The position numbers and the translations under genes were made by a program. A stretch of DNA of 38,041 bases from Sulfuritalea sp. (lineage in GTDB: Bacteria > Pseudomonadota > Gammaproteobacteria > Burkholderiales > Rhodocyclaceae): positions 1 through 38,041 of the forward strand of contig JAGXSN010000178.1 of assembly GCA_018333815.1 (NCBI GenBank). Direction: 5' to 3'. The stretch's first letter is position 1, and every line of letters begins with the position of its first letter. Shown here piece by piece: positions 26,671 to 37,670 of the stretch. Under the pieces are notes generated by a model. The model made no database searches, had not been told where the DNA came from, and saw only the letters and a list, made by a program, of their open reading frames with translations.

Positions 26671-29221
26671 GGAGCTGTTCCGCCGCCGTACGGGCGGCAT
26701 TTTCCTGAATCGTGCGGATGTCGGCGCGGATCTTGGCCCGGAACCTCTCGATGAATCCTTCTTCGTCCATCACCATGTCGACCTGGCGCGTGTGGATGAT
26801 CAGGTAGCCGAGCGCCAGCAGGCGCTCGTGCAGATAGGGTATCGGCCTTTTCTCGATGCGCGCCACCAACGCATCGGCTTTGCGGTCCACCCGGAAGCCG
26901 AGTTCCTTGAGCATCTCCGCCAGCAGGCCGACACGCCGGCGCCGGCGCCGCTCGTCCGCCGCACCGCCCTGAAACTGGAAACTGACATAGGACTCGTTGA
27001 GCAATTCAGAGAAATTCGCCTCCGCCAGAGCAAAATGATAGCCGAGGCGCACGCTGAGATTGCAGTACTTCTTCGACACCAGGAAATAGTTCCGGTCGCC
27101 CAGGTTCGAGCGCACGGCCGGATCCAGCTGCGGATTCATCGCCGACTGGGCGATGATCGCACCCAGGCCGCGCACGCTGATCGGCGGCGGCCCCTCCCAG
27201 GGTATCGCGGTCATACCCCCCCAAATGACGCGCATCGGCTCGGAAACGATGTCCTCGATGCGGATGAACTGGGCGGCGGCATCGACCCCCTCCCGGTAGC
27301 CGTCCTTCAGGTTGACCACCCACCACTGGGAAGGACTGTCGGCCACATAAAGCTGCTTGGCCGACTTGTCGCGGGCGCCATGACGCCGGCCGAAATTGAA
27401 CATCTCGTGCAGGGCCTTTTCGTGGCAGAAACGCGTGATGTCGTGCAGCGTGCGGCAGTTCGCCGGCTTGAAGAACGGCGAGTCCGGCTCGGTGAGATGC
27501 AGCGGCGTGACATGGATCAGCGCCTCCTTGAGCAGACCGTAGATCGGACTGCCGACCATCAGGCTGCGGCGCGTGGACGCCCGGGTCAGCAGGGCCTCGA
27601 CGCGACCGGCATAAACCCGGCGGCTGTCGGCGCACAGCGTGACGATCTGGCCATTCTCCAGCCGGGCCGATGCGTCCCCGCCGTCGAACAGGGCCGGAAC
27701 GCCGAACTCCCGCGCCACGGTCGCCAGATGGGTCGCGCTCTGGCCGGTGTCGCTGATCACGCCGGCGGCGCGACTGATGAGCACCGCCCACTCCGGCCAG
27801 GGCGTTTCCACCACCAGCACGGCGCCTTTGGGAAACTCGAGCACGTCGAGCGCGCAATTGACCTTGAACACCGGCCCGACGGCAACGCCTTGGCTGGCGG
27901 TCACCCCGCCCTCCACCAGCAGCTGCGCATCGACCGCGCCGGCAGGAGCCTGGGCTTCCGTTACCGGGACAGGTGCGGTATCGAGCGGTCGCGCCTGCAG
28001 GATGTAGAGATCGCCGCTCGCGTCGATCGCCCACTCGATGTCCTGCGGCCCGCCGAAATGCGCCTCGATGCGCAGGGAGAGTTCCGCCAGTTCGCGCACC
28101 TGCGTCTCGGCAAGACACGGTCCCCGGCCCGGCTGCGCCTCCTTGCGGCAGCAAATGGCATGCGGCGGTTCGCGCTCGACTTCGAGCATGTCGTAGGCCG
28201 CCACCCCATCCACGATCTGATCCCCCAGCCCGAGTGCGGCATGGATCAGCAGATGCCCCGCCCCGGCATCGGCGGGCGGGCGGGTATATACGACCCCGCT
28301 GACATGGGCATCCACCATGACGATGCATCCCACGCACATGATGACATCCTGATGCCGGAAGCCGCGCTGCTGGTGATAGACGATCGCCTGGCTCTGGTAC
28401 TTGCCGGCCAGGATGTCGCGATACACCGGAAGAATATCGTCCAGGCCGATGCGCAGGCGGCTGCGATACTGTCCGGCGAAGGAGCTGACATCGCTGTCCT
28501 CGCCCAGCGCACTCGAACGCAGCGCCACCTTGAAGTCGTTCTTCCCCTGTCGCTCGATCAACTCGTGGGTCTGCGCGCGGATGGCGCGCTCCAGATCGTC
28601 CGGAAAGGATGTCGCCCGGATCAGCTCCTGAATTTCGGAACTGACGGAATAAAGCGCCGTGAGATCGTCGAGGTCCAGGGTTTGGAGCAGGCGATTGATC
28701 TCGATCTGAGTGTGGCTCACCTCCATGAAATGCTTGGCGGCGGCGGCGGTGACAGCGAAGCCGTCCGGAACGCGGATACCCAGCAGGTTGCGCATCTCAC
28801 CCAGATTGGCCATCTTGCCGCCGACCTGGTTAATGAGGCTGCGCTCGATCTCGTCGATCGAGTAGGTGAACACCCTGCCCTTGACCTCGGGCTGGCGCGA
28901 AAGGATCGCCTCGATGCGGTGGGTGACGGCGGCGAAGCTGTCATTCAGGCCCCGGTAACGCCCTTCGGACAGCACCGTCAGGCTCTGGATCATCTTGTAA
29001 ACATTGACCGTCAGCGCCGTCAGCTCGCCGCGCACGAAGGTCATGCCGAACGGTCTGCCCGAGCGCAGCATGGCCTCCGCCCGGGCCATGCCTTCGAGCG
29101 CGTTATTGTTGGCCGTCAGCAGGGCGCGAAAGTTCTTGAAATGCGTCTGGAATGCAGACTGGATGCGATCGTCGTGCCGCCGGCCGCGCCGGCGGAAAAG
29201 GTCAACAATCCAGCCAAACAT
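26660..29221 (-). CDS. PEP-synthase/PPDK-like protein: N-terminal ATP-grasp-type domain, PEP-utilising swivel domain, uncharacterised C-terminal domain
   Basis: VALRSSALGEDSDVSSFAGQYRSRL (PPDK N motif), QDIEWAIDASGDLYILQARPL, GQSATHLATVAREFGVPALF (phospho-His domain); C-terminal ~330 aa show no recognisable PEP-binding TIM-barrel motifs. Confidence 0.82.
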   Translation of the reverse strand: MFGWIVDLFRRRGRRHDDRIQSAFQTHFKNFRALLTANNNALEGMARAEAMLRSGRPFGMTFVRGELTALTVNVYKMIQSLTVLSEGRYRGLNDSFAAVTHRIEAILSRQPEVKGRVFTYSIDEIERSLINQVGGKMANLGEMRNLLGIRVPDGFAVTAAAAKHFMEVSHTQIEINRLLQTLDLDDLTALYSVSSEIQELIRATSFPDDLERAIRAQTHELIERQGKNDFKVALRSSALGEDSDVSSFAGQYRSRLRIGLDDILPVYRDILAGKYQSQAIVYHQQRGFRHQDVIMCVGCIVMVDAHVSGVVYTRPPADAGAGHLLIHAALGLGDQIVDGVAAYDMLEVEREPPHAICCRKEAQPGRGPCLAETQVRELAELSLRIEAHFGGPQDIEWAIDASGDLYILQARPLDTAPVPVTEAQAPAGAVDAQLLVEGGVTASQGVAVGPVFKVNCALDVLEFPKGAVLVVETPWPEWAVLISRAAGVISDTGQSATHLATVAREFGVPALFDGGDASARLENGQIVTLCADSRRVYAGRVEALLTRASTRRSLMVGSPIYGLLKEALIHVTPLHLTEPDSPFFKPANCRTLHDITRFCHEKALHEMFNFGRRHGARDKSAKQLYVADSPSQWWVVNLKDGYREGVDAAAQFIRIEDIVSEPMRVIWGGMTAIPWEGPPPISVRGLGAIIAQSAMNPQLDPAVRSNLGDRNYFLVSKKYCNLSVRLGYHFALAEANFSELLNESYVSFQFQGGAADERRRRRRVGLLAEMLKELGFRVDRKADALVARIEKRPIPYLHERLLALGYLIIHTRQVDMVMDEEGFIERFRAKIRADIRTIQENAARTAAEQLHAA

Positions 29222-29231
29222 GAAAACCTCC

Positions 29232-29272
29232 CCCGGCGCCGCGCCGGAACCTCGTCCCGACGCGGCGCCGGG
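29232..29272 (-). repeat. Inverted repeat between the small membrane protein gene and the PPDK-like gene
   Basis: cccggcgccgcg ... cgcggcgccggg, 12-bp perfect arms, 17-nt loop. Confidence 0.6.
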
Positions 29273-29278
29273 ACGGAT

Positions 29279-29968
29279 TTAGTGTTCGAGCCTCAGTCCG
29301 ATCCCCTCAAACAGGAAGAGGATGGCATACCCATACCATACCGTATAAATGACATAACCCACCAAGGCCGCCAGCACGATCCAGAACAGGTCCATGATCG
29401 GTATGGCTTCGATGCCGTAGTAATTGTAGGCCGGCTCGACGCCCTTGGTGACCACGTCGTGCAGGATCTTGCTCTCGGCAAAGCGCCCCTGGCGATCGAG
29501 ATCCTTCGCCGCGGCGGAAAGGATCTTGTGCCAGTCGAAGAGCGCCTGACGCGCTTCGAGACCATACTTGGCGGTGACCGCCGCGCCGTCATTGGCGAAC
29601 ATCAGGTCGGCATCGGTCAGCGCCTGGCCGAGCAGCTTGCCGAGGTCGGCATCGACGGCCAACTGCATCTCCTGGCGCGTGACGCCGGCCCCGCCCTGAC
29701 CGAGCAGCTTTTCCATGCGCTCGGCCTGGGGCGCGCTGGCGGCCTGCAGGGTCAGGCTGACGGCGCTCCCGGCATGCTTTTCGGCCTTCTCGTTCAGATC
29801 GGGAATGTAATAGGCCGAATTTTTCGAGATCGAATTGAACACGTTGTCGAGATAGCTGATCGTGTTCTTTCCGTCCGGCCACAGCGGCATGAAGAGGACG
29901 GCAAGCACCAGGAAAAATCCGGTCAGCAGAATCAAGCCGAGGCCAAATTCCTTTTTGTCGTGGATCAT
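29279..29968 (-). CDS. Membrane protein with two TM helices flanking a ~140-aa domain, unknown function
   Basis: MIHDKKEFGLGLILLTGFFLVLAVLFMPLWP...IPIMDLFWIVLAALVGYVIYTVWYGYAILFLFEGIGL; SD GGGAGG upstream of ATG 29968, overlapping the end of the permease gene. Confidence 0.75.
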   Translation of the reverse strand: MIHDKKEFGLGLILLTGFFLVLAVLFMPLWPDGKNTISYLDNVFNSISKNSAYYIPDLNEKAEKHAGSAVSLTLQAASAPQAERMEKLLGQGGAGVTRQEMQLAVDADLGKLLGQALTDADLMFANDGAAVTAKYGLEARQALFDWHKILSAAAKDLDRQGRFAESKILHDVVTKGVEPAYNYYGIEAIPIMDLFWIVLAALVGYVIYTVWYGYAILFLFEGIGLRLEH

Positions 29969-29970
29969 GT

Positions 29971-31269
29971 TCAATCCTCCCGCTTGAGCGTCTTGAGGTT
30001 GCTGAAGAATGTCCAGAACACCCAGATCGTGAACGTGCTGAGGACGACGAAGAAGATGGCGATGCCGATGCGCTCGATGAGCAGTCCGGCTTCGGCCGAC
30101 AGCGGAATGTAGCCCAGGTTCCCCAGCTTGCCGGGCAGCGCGAAGATGCGGTTGGCAAAAGCAGCCAGCACGGCAACGGCGAAGAAACCGCGGATGGTCA
30201 CCCCTGATACCACCTTGGTCACCAGCGTGCCGATCTGGATGCCGAACAGGGAACCGAGCAGCATCCCCATCGCCAGCGTGTAGAAGATGAAGCCGTAGAT
30301 CGCATACTGGCCGATGCCCGCGTAGCCCGCGGTGAACACGATTTGCAGGATGTCCGTGCCGACCGTCGTCGAGGCCGAAACGCCGAGGACATAGACGAAA
30401 ATCGGGAAGGTGAGGAACCCGCCGCCCACACCCATGATGGCGGCGGCGATGCCGACGATGAAACCGCTGATGACCAGGAACAGTGCGGAAACCTTGCGGC
30501 CGCCCGGAACCACGCCTTCGTCGAAATGAATCATCGGCGGGATGTTGACCGACTGGATCCTGCGCGACAGCGAGGTCATGTCGTCGTGGTCTGGCGCAAC
30601 CTGATTGCTGCCCTCGACCCTGCCCTGCGCAGCCGGCTTGCGGGAGGCCTTGCGTATCCGCAGGTAGTCGGACAGGCCGTAAAAACCGAGGAAGCCGAGC
30701 AGGAAGACATAGACCGTGGTGATGAAGGCGTCGGAAAGAACCGGGTTGGCCTCGTAGATTGTTCGGTTGATGTAGCCGCCCAGGGTCGCGCCGCCGATGG
30801 AGCCGACCAGGAAGGTCACCGCGAGCATCACGGAAATGTTGCCCAGCTTGCGGTGCAGGACGCTGCCCATGATCGCCTTGGCGAAAATGTGGAACAGGTC
30901 GGTGCCGACGGCAAGGATGCCCTTGACGCCCGCGCTCATGAGCGCGGGGGCGATGATGAAACCCCCGCCGGCGCCGATGCAGCCGGTGATCAGGCCGGCC
31001 ACGACGCCGACGGCGATCGACGCCAGGAAAATCGTGGTCGTGTAGTAGGCAGGACTGAATGCCTGCTTGCCCCCCAACACGTTCGGCAGGGCTTCATTGA
31101 CCGATTCGGCGAAGGTCGTGCCGATCAAGAAGACGGGCAGGATCAGCAGCAGCAGCAACCCCATGCGGCGCCGGTCATGCAGGATGCGGAGCGAGGTGTC
31201 GATTTCCCAGCGCGCGAAACTTCGCGCTCCATGCATCATAAGTGCGTAAAACTCTCTAGAGACTCCCAT
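29971..31269 (-). CDS. TauE/SafE (TSUP) family permease
   Basis: MGVSREFYALMMHG...; duplicated TSUP motifs GLITGCIGAGGGFIIAPALMSAGVKGILAVGTDLFHIF and AAIMGVGGGFLTFPIFVYVLGVSASTTVGTDILQI; SD GGGGAGAG. Confidence 0.92.
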   Translation of the reverse strand: MGVSREFYALMMHGARSFARWEIDTSLRILHDRRRMGLLLLLILPVFLIGTTFAESVNEALPNVLGGKQAFSPAYYTTTIFLASIAVGVVAGLITGCIGAGGGFIIAPALMSAGVKGILAVGTDLFHIFAKAIMGSVLHRKLGNISVMLAVTFLVGSIGGATLGGYINRTIYEANPVLSDAFITTVYVFLLGFLGFYGLSDYLRIRKASRKPAAQGRVEGSNQVAPDHDDMTSLSRRIQSVNIPPMIHFDEGVVPGGRKVSALFLVISGFIVGIAAAIMGVGGGFLTFPIFVYVLGVSASTTVGTDILQIVFTAGYAGIGQYAIYGFIFYTLAMGMLLGSLFGIQIGTLVTKVVSGVTIRGFFAVAVLAAFANRIFALPGKLGNLGYIPLSAEAGLLIERIGIAIFFVVLSTFTIWVFWTFFSNLKTLKRED

Positions 31270-31297
31270 TGCTAACTCTCTCCCCTTAAAAAAACCG

Positions 31298-32980
31298 TCA
31301 AACCCTCTGTTCGGCGCCGCCGGTTTGGCGGCGGTCCGCTGCCGGCAAATACAAACTGAATACCGCGCCACCCTCCTGCCGGTTGGCCGCCGTCAGGCGC
31401 CCGCCGCTTTTCTCCATGATCTCGCGCGAGACGTAAAGCCCGAGCCCCGTGCCCTTGCCCTTCGGCTTCGTGGTGAAAAACGGATCGTACAGATGCGTCA
31501 GCACCGTGCCGCTCAGGCCCGGACCATTGTCGGCGAAATCCGCCGCAACCCGATCGCCGGCAAGGCGGCTGGCGATCTCGATCGAGCCGTCCTTGCCGAT
31601 GGCATCGATCGCGTTGTGCAGGATATTCAGAATCACCTGCTGCAGACGAGCCGGATCGCAGATCGCTTTCGGCAGGTTGGCGCCGTAGCGCCGCAGCAGG
31701 ACGATGCGATGGCGCCTGGCTTCGTGTTCGAACAGCGCCACGGTCTCCTCGAGCGCCTGGTTGATGTCGATTTCCATGTCCCTGCCTTCCGGCGCATGGG
31801 AAAAACCGAGCAGGCGCCGGGTGATCGTGCCGGCGCGTCCGGTCTGCGTCCGGATTTTTCCCAGCGCGAGGAAATAATCCTCCGCATGCAGCAAGCTCTC
31901 CTGCCGCTCGTCTTCCATCAGATCGCGCATCAAGCCGGCCTGGTCCGCAATCAGCTGCAGCGGATTGTTGATTTCGTGGGCGACGCTGGCGGCCAGGCGC
32001 CCGATCAGCGCCATCTTTTCCATCTCCCCCATGTGGTTGACCAGAACACTGCGATCCTGTTCGGCGCGCTCCAGGCGCCCGATCATCGAGCGGGTCAGCA
32101 CCACCGCGACCAGGACGATCAACACCGTCGCGATCGCCACCACGGCCGTATCCAGACGCCGCGCCTCGTCGTAGGACGCCAGGGCCGCGGGCAGGCTGGA
32201 CTTGAGCACCATGAGCCAGCGGCCGTCATTCACCGCAATCGCGCTGACCAGGTGGTCGCCCGACCGGACCGCCTTGCCGCCCCGGTCCGCCAGATCCGCG
32301 AACAGGGCCAGCTGGGCGGGACTGGGGACATCCTGACCACGTCGGCTGGGCGTCTGCCATTCGCCGCGCCGGTTGACGATGAAGGCATCGCCGTCCGGAC
32401 CGACATTCACCGATTCAAGCAGGCTGTTGAAGAAGGCGGAATTGACGGTGGCACGCAGAATCCAGCGCCGGTCGGCATCGGCGACCGCCACGACGAGATG
32501 GGGAACCTGGCGCACGCCGGGAAAGACATCGCTGACGTAGCGCCCCCCCTTCATGACTTCGGCAAACCAATCGGCCTGGGCATAGTTTTCATTGGACAAC
32601 GCCTGTTCGAAGGGGCCGTGGTAGGCGCGATGCCAGCCGAGATGGTCGATGACGCCGAGGTCGGTGATCGCTCCGCTGCGGTTCGTGGCATCGAACAGTC
32701 GGCCGAGGCGCTGTCCGTCGACCAGGGCATGCGGCCCGAAAAACGAAAGATATCCCGCCAGCAGATCCTCTTCGGCCGCCAGGAAACGGTCGATGATTTC
32801 CTTGCGGTCGCGCGCCAGGGTCGTCAATTCGAGGGAAGTCCCCTCGATCCACGAATCCTGGTAGAAACGCGCGGCGTTGAAATTCAGGATGAGCAGCGGC
32901 ACCACGGCCACAACGACGAAGACCAGCGCAAACAGAAATTTCTGCTTGGCATAAAAGGCCTCGCGCGCGCGCACGGTCAT
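31298..32980 (-). CDS. Sensor histidine kinase with extracytoplasmic (double-Cache-like) sensor
   Basis: TM helix, ~240-aa periplasmic region, TM helix, HisKA (MALIGRLAASVAHEINNPLQLI), HATPase_c (DNGPGLSG, FFTTKPKGKGTGLGLYVSREIM). Start taken at ATG 32980. Confidence 0.9.
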   Translation of the reverse strand: MTVRAREAFYAKQKFLFALVFVVVAVVPLLILNFNAARFYQDSWIEGTSLELTTLARDRKEIIDRFLAAEEDLLAGYLSFFGPHALVDGQRLGRLFDATNRSGAITDLGVIDHLGWHRAYHGPFEQALSNENYAQADWFAEVMKGGRYVSDVFPGVRQVPHLVVAVADADRRWILRATVNSAFFNSLLESVNVGPDGDAFIVNRRGEWQTPSRRGQDVPSPAQLALFADLADRGGKAVRSGDHLVSAIAVNDGRWLMVLKSSLPAALASYDEARRLDTAVVAIATVLIVLVAVVLTRSMIGRLERAEQDRSVLVNHMGEMEKMALIGRLAASVAHEINNPLQLIADQAGLMRDLMEDERQESLLHAEDYFLALGKIRTQTGRAGTITRRLLGFSHAPEGRDMEIDINQALEETVALFEHEARRHRIVLLRRYGANLPKAICDPARLQQVILNILHNAIDAIGKDGSIEIASRLAGDRVAADFADNGPGLSGTVLTHLYDPFFTTKPKGKGTGLGLYVSREIMEKSGGRLTAANRQEGGAVFSLYLPAADRRQTGGAEQRV

Positions 32981-33115
32981 CCCGCCGCCGCGCGCACCGG
33001 TTGTCGGGCACGGAACCTGGGCGGGCGCGGGGCGGGCACGATGACCCATGGCCCCTGCGCGGTATGCCGCCGGCACAACATTCGACTTTCCTCCCTTGGT
33101 GAACCCCGAACGATA

Positions 33116-33148
33116 CGGCACCCCGTCGGGCGGACCGACGGGGTGCCG
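33116..33148. promoter_or_regulatory. Long perfect inverted repeat in the intergenic region between the kinase gene and pduO
   Basis: cggcaccccgtcgg-gcgga-ccgacggggtgccg, 14-bp arms, 5-nt loop; no flanking T-tract. Confidence 0.55.
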
Positions 33149-33222
33149 ATTCCTTCCTGCGGGTTGTTTGGTGCGGGGAGGGTGAAGCATACAGGAAAGC
33201 GCTTTTCATGTAAGCTCCCCCG

Positions 33223-33774
33223 ATGGGTTACAGACTGTCGAAGATTTACACCCGCACCGGGGATGCCGGCCTGACCGGGCTGGGGGACGGCTCGCGCATC
33301 GGCAAAGACGGCCCGCGCATCGCCGCTCTGGGCGACGTGGACGAACTCAATGCCGGCGTCGGCCTGTTGCTCTGCGAGGAACTGCCGGACGAGGTGCGCG
33401 TGCTGCTTACCGGCATCCAGCATGACCTGTTCGATCTGGGCGGCGAGCTGTCGGTGCCGGGCGCCAGCTTTCTCCAGCCCACGCAGCCGGGCCGGCTCGA
33501 AACGGCGATCGACCGATTCAACGGCGAACTGGAACCGCTCAAGGAATTCATCCTGCCGGGCGGCATGCGCGCCGCCGCACTGGCGCATCAAGCCCGCACG
33601 GTCTGCCGGCGCGCCGAACGCGCGGTGGTCGCGCTGGCGCAGAGGGAAGCGGTGTCGACCCCGGCCCGCCAATATCTCAATCGACTGTCCGATCTGCTGT
33701 TCGTGCTGGCGCGCTGGCTCAACCGCCAGGCCGGGCGGGACGACGCGCTCTGGCAGAAAGGCCGCGGCGCCTGA
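33223..33774 (+). CDS. pduO: PduO-type cob(I)alamin adenosyltransferase
   Basis: [44 protein letters not shown]...[27 protein letters not shown]...[14 protein letters not shown]. Confidence 0.94.
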   Translation: MGYRLSKIYTRTGDAGLTGLGDGSRIGKDGPRIAALGDVDELNAGVGLLLCEELPDEVRVLLTGIQHDLFDLGGELSVPGASFLQPTQPGRLETAIDRFNGELEPLKEFILPGGMRAAALAHQARTVCRRAERAVVALAQREAVSTPARQYLNRLSDLLFVLARWLNRQAGRDDALWQKGRGA

Positions 33775-33923
33775 CCCTGCGGGCACGGCCCGCGGGGGCG
33801 GGCACGCGGGAAATCCACCGGAGCGCGCCCGGAGCTTTCCAGTCGGCAGGCGTAGGGCTATATTTGGATCGGTGCGGCAATGCGCGGGCACGTCGGGCGT
33901 TTCGAGGCGGCGGGGAGGGTGCA

Positions 33924-35696
33924 ATGGAGCGTGGATCGGTCATCCGCAAGAGCGCAACCGACCTTCGGGTTGCGCCGAACTTTTCGGACTACGAGGGCGG
34001 GCGTGCGGCGTTCTCCTGGCGGGCGGCGTTGCGGGAGATCGCCGGCGCGGCGGACCGCGTCAATCTCGCGGTACTCGCGGTGGATCGCCACGCGGCAGGA
34101 GCGGGGCGCAACCGGACGGCCTTTCGCTTCCTCGCCCCGGGGTCTCCAGCGCGCGACATCGGTTATGGCGAGCTGGCCGAGCTGACCGGCCGCTTCTGCG
34201 CTGTGTTGCGCGCGCTGGGGATCGGCAAGGGTGAGCGCGTATTCGTCCTGGCCGGGCGCATTCCCGAACTGTATGTCGCGGTGCTCGGCAGCCTGAAAAA
34301 CGGCTGCATCGTTTCGCCGCTGTTTTCAGCCTTCGGGCCGGAACCGATCGCCACGCGGATGAATCTGGGCGGCGGCAGCGTGCTCGTCACCACGGACCTG
34401 CTCTACGAGCGCAAGGTGGCGAAGGCGCGCGAGCGGATGCCGACCTTGAAGCACGTGTTGCTGGTGGCCGAAGATGGCGGCACGACGGACGTGCCGGACA
34501 CGCTCGACCTGGCGACGCTGATGGCGGCGGCAAGCGAGCAATGCGAGACCGCGCCGACCGGCCCCGAGGACATGGCGTTGCTGCACTTCACCAGCGGCAC
34601 CACGGGCACGCCGAAAGGCGCGATCCACGTGCATGGCGCAGTGGCGACGCATTGGGCGACCGGAAAATACGCGCTCGACCTGCATCCCGAGGACATCTTC
34701 TGGTGCACCGCCGATCCGGGCTGGGTCACGGGCACGTCCTACGGCATCATCGCGCCGCTGCTGCACGGCGTGACCTCGATCGTCGATCGCGCCGAATTCG
34801 ACGCCGAGCGCTGGTATGCCATCCTCCAGGATGAAGGCGTGACGGTCTGGTACACCGCGCCGACGGCGGTCCGCATGCTGATGAAGGCCGGGGCCGAGAT
34901 TCCCGCGAAATACCGTTTTCCCAAGCTGCGCTTCATCGCCAGCGTCGGCGAGCCGCTCAACCCCGAGGCGGTGCGCTGGGGCAAGGAGGTACTCGGCCTG
35001 CCCATCCACGACAACTGGTGGCAGACCGAGACTGGCGGCATCATGATCGCCAACACGCCGGCCTTCGACATCAAGCCCGGCTCAATGGGGCGGCCGCTGC
35101 CCGGCATCGACGCGGCGATCGTCAAGCGCAACGAGGACGGCTCGCTCACGCTGATCGACACGCCCGACGTCGAGGGCGAACTGGCGCTCAAGTCCGGCTG
35201 GCCCTCGATGTTCCGCGGCTACCTCAACAACGAGGAGCGCTACCGCAAGTGCTTCGCCGGCCCGAACAATGAGTGGTACCTGACCGGCGACCTGGCGAAG
35301 CGCGACGCCGACGGTTACTACTGGTTCGTCGGCCGCGCCGACGACGTGATCAAATCGGCCGGCCACCTGATCGGCCCGTTCGAGGTCGAAAGCGCGCTGA
35401 TGGAGCACCCGGCCGTGGCCGAGGCCGGCGTCATCGGCAAGCCCGACCCGGTGGTCGGCGAGACGGTCAAGGCCTTCGTCTCGCTGAAGCAGGGCTACGC
35501 GGACTCGGAGGCGCTGCGCATGGAACTGCTCGGCCATGCCAGGAAGCGCCTCGGCGCCGCCGTCGCGCCCAAGGAGATCGCCGTGCTGCCGAGCCTGCCG
35601 CGCACGCGCAGCGGCAAGATCATGCGCCGGCTGCTGAAGGCGCGCGAGCTCGGCCTGCCCGAGGGTGACCTGTCCACGCTGGAGTCGGGTGCCTGA
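33924..35696 (+). CDS. acsA: Acetate-CoA ligase / acyl-CoA synthetase (AMP-forming)
   Basis: [115 protein letters not shown] before ATG 33924. Confidence 0.88.
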   Translation: MERGSVIRKSATDLRVAPNFSDYEGGRAAFSWRAALREIAGAADRVNLAVLAVDRHAAGAGRNRTAFRFLAPGSPARDIGYGELAELTGRFCAVLRALGIGKGERVFVLAGRIPELYVAVLGSLKNGCIVSPLFSAFGPEPIATRMNLGGGSVLVTTDLLYERKVAKARERMPTLKHVLLVAEDGGTTDVPDTLDLATLMAAASEQCETAPTGPEDMALLHFTSGTTGTPKGAIHVHGAVATHWATGKYALDLHPEDIFWCTADPGWVTGTSYGIIAPLLHGVTSIVDRAEFDAERWYAILQDEGVTVWYTAPTAVRMLMKAGAEIPAKYRFPKLRFIASVGEPLNPEAVRWGKEVLGLPIHDNWWQTETGGIMIANTPAFDIKPGSMGRPLPGIDAAIVKRNEDGSLTLIDTPDVEGELALKSGWPSMFRGYLNNEERYRKCFAGPNNEWYLTGDLAKRDADGYYWFVGRADDVIKSAGHLIGPFEVESALMEHPAVAEAGVIGKPDPVVGETVKAFVSLKQGYADSEALRMELLGHARKRLGAAVAPKEIAVLPSLPRTRSGKIMRRLLKARELGLPEGDLSTLESGA

Positions 35697-35697
35697 C

Positions 35698-36695
35698 ATG
35701 ACGATCGATCATCGCGCCCCGCCCCCGCCCAGCGGCCCGGTGCCCTGGGACAAGGACTTCGCGCAGCGCTTGCTGGCCGACATGCTGCGCACCCGCCGCA
35801 TGGAGGAGAAGTGCGCGGAGCTTTACGGCGCCGGCAAGATCCGCGGCTTCCTGCACCTCTACATCGGCGAGGAGGCGGTGGCGGCCGGCGCGCTGGCCGC
35901 CTTGCGCGCGGAGGACAACGTCGTCGCCACCTATCGCGAGCACGGCCACGCGCTGCTGCGCGGCATGAGCATGGGCGCGATCATGGCCGAGATGTACGGC
36001 AAGCGCGAGGGCTGCGCGCGCGGCCGCGGCGGCTCGATGCACCTGTTCGATGCGCAGACGCGGCTCTTCGGCGGCAACGCCATCGTCGCAGGCGGGCTGC
36101 CGCTGGCCACCGGCCTCGGCCTCGCGGCGCAGATGCTGAACGAGGACCGCGTCACCGCCTGCTTCTTCGGCGATGGCGCGGTGGCCGAGGGCGCCTTCCA
36201 CGAGTCGCTGAACCTTGCCGCCCTCTGGAAACTGCCGGTGCTGTTCTGCTGCGAGAACAACCTCTACGGCATGGGTACCGCGATCGAGCGCGCCGAGGCG
36301 CAGACCGACTTCTGCGCCAAGGCGGCGTCCTATGCCATGCCGGCGCAGCGCGTCGATGGCATGGACATCGTTGCCGTGCATGAGGCGACGCAGCAGGCCG
36401 TGCAGCGCGTGCGCGGGGGCGGGCCGATGTTTCTCGAGTACCAGACCTACCGCTTCCGCGCCCATTCGATGTTCGACGCCGAGCTGTATCGCGACAAGGC
36501 GGAGGTCGAGGAATGGAAGACGCGCGGGCCGATCCACACGTTCACCGCCCGGCTCAAGAGCGAAGGCAAGCTCACAGAAGAGGCGTTCCTCGCCCTCGAC
36601 GCGGCGGCGCAGCGGGAAGTGGAAGATGCCGTCGCCTTTGCCGAGGCGGGCGGCTGGGAGCCCGTCGCGGACCTGCTCAAGGACGTGCACACATC

Positions 36696-36699
<4 letters not shown>
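35698..36699 (+). CDS. pdhA: Pyruvate (or acetoin) dehydrogenase E1 component, alpha subunit
   Basis: [92 protein letters not shown] (ThDP motif). Confidence 0.9.

Positions 36700-37666
<967 letters not shown>

Positions 37667-37670
<4 letters not shown>

Noticed and set aside
26615-30112. 1165-aa plus-strand ORF
   Set aside because: Antisense shadow of the PPDK-like and two-TM protein genes; no recognisable motif.
33262-33290. Repeat-like gaccgggctgggggacggc in pduO
   Set aside because: Explained by the conserved [10 protein letters not shown] motif of PduO proteins.
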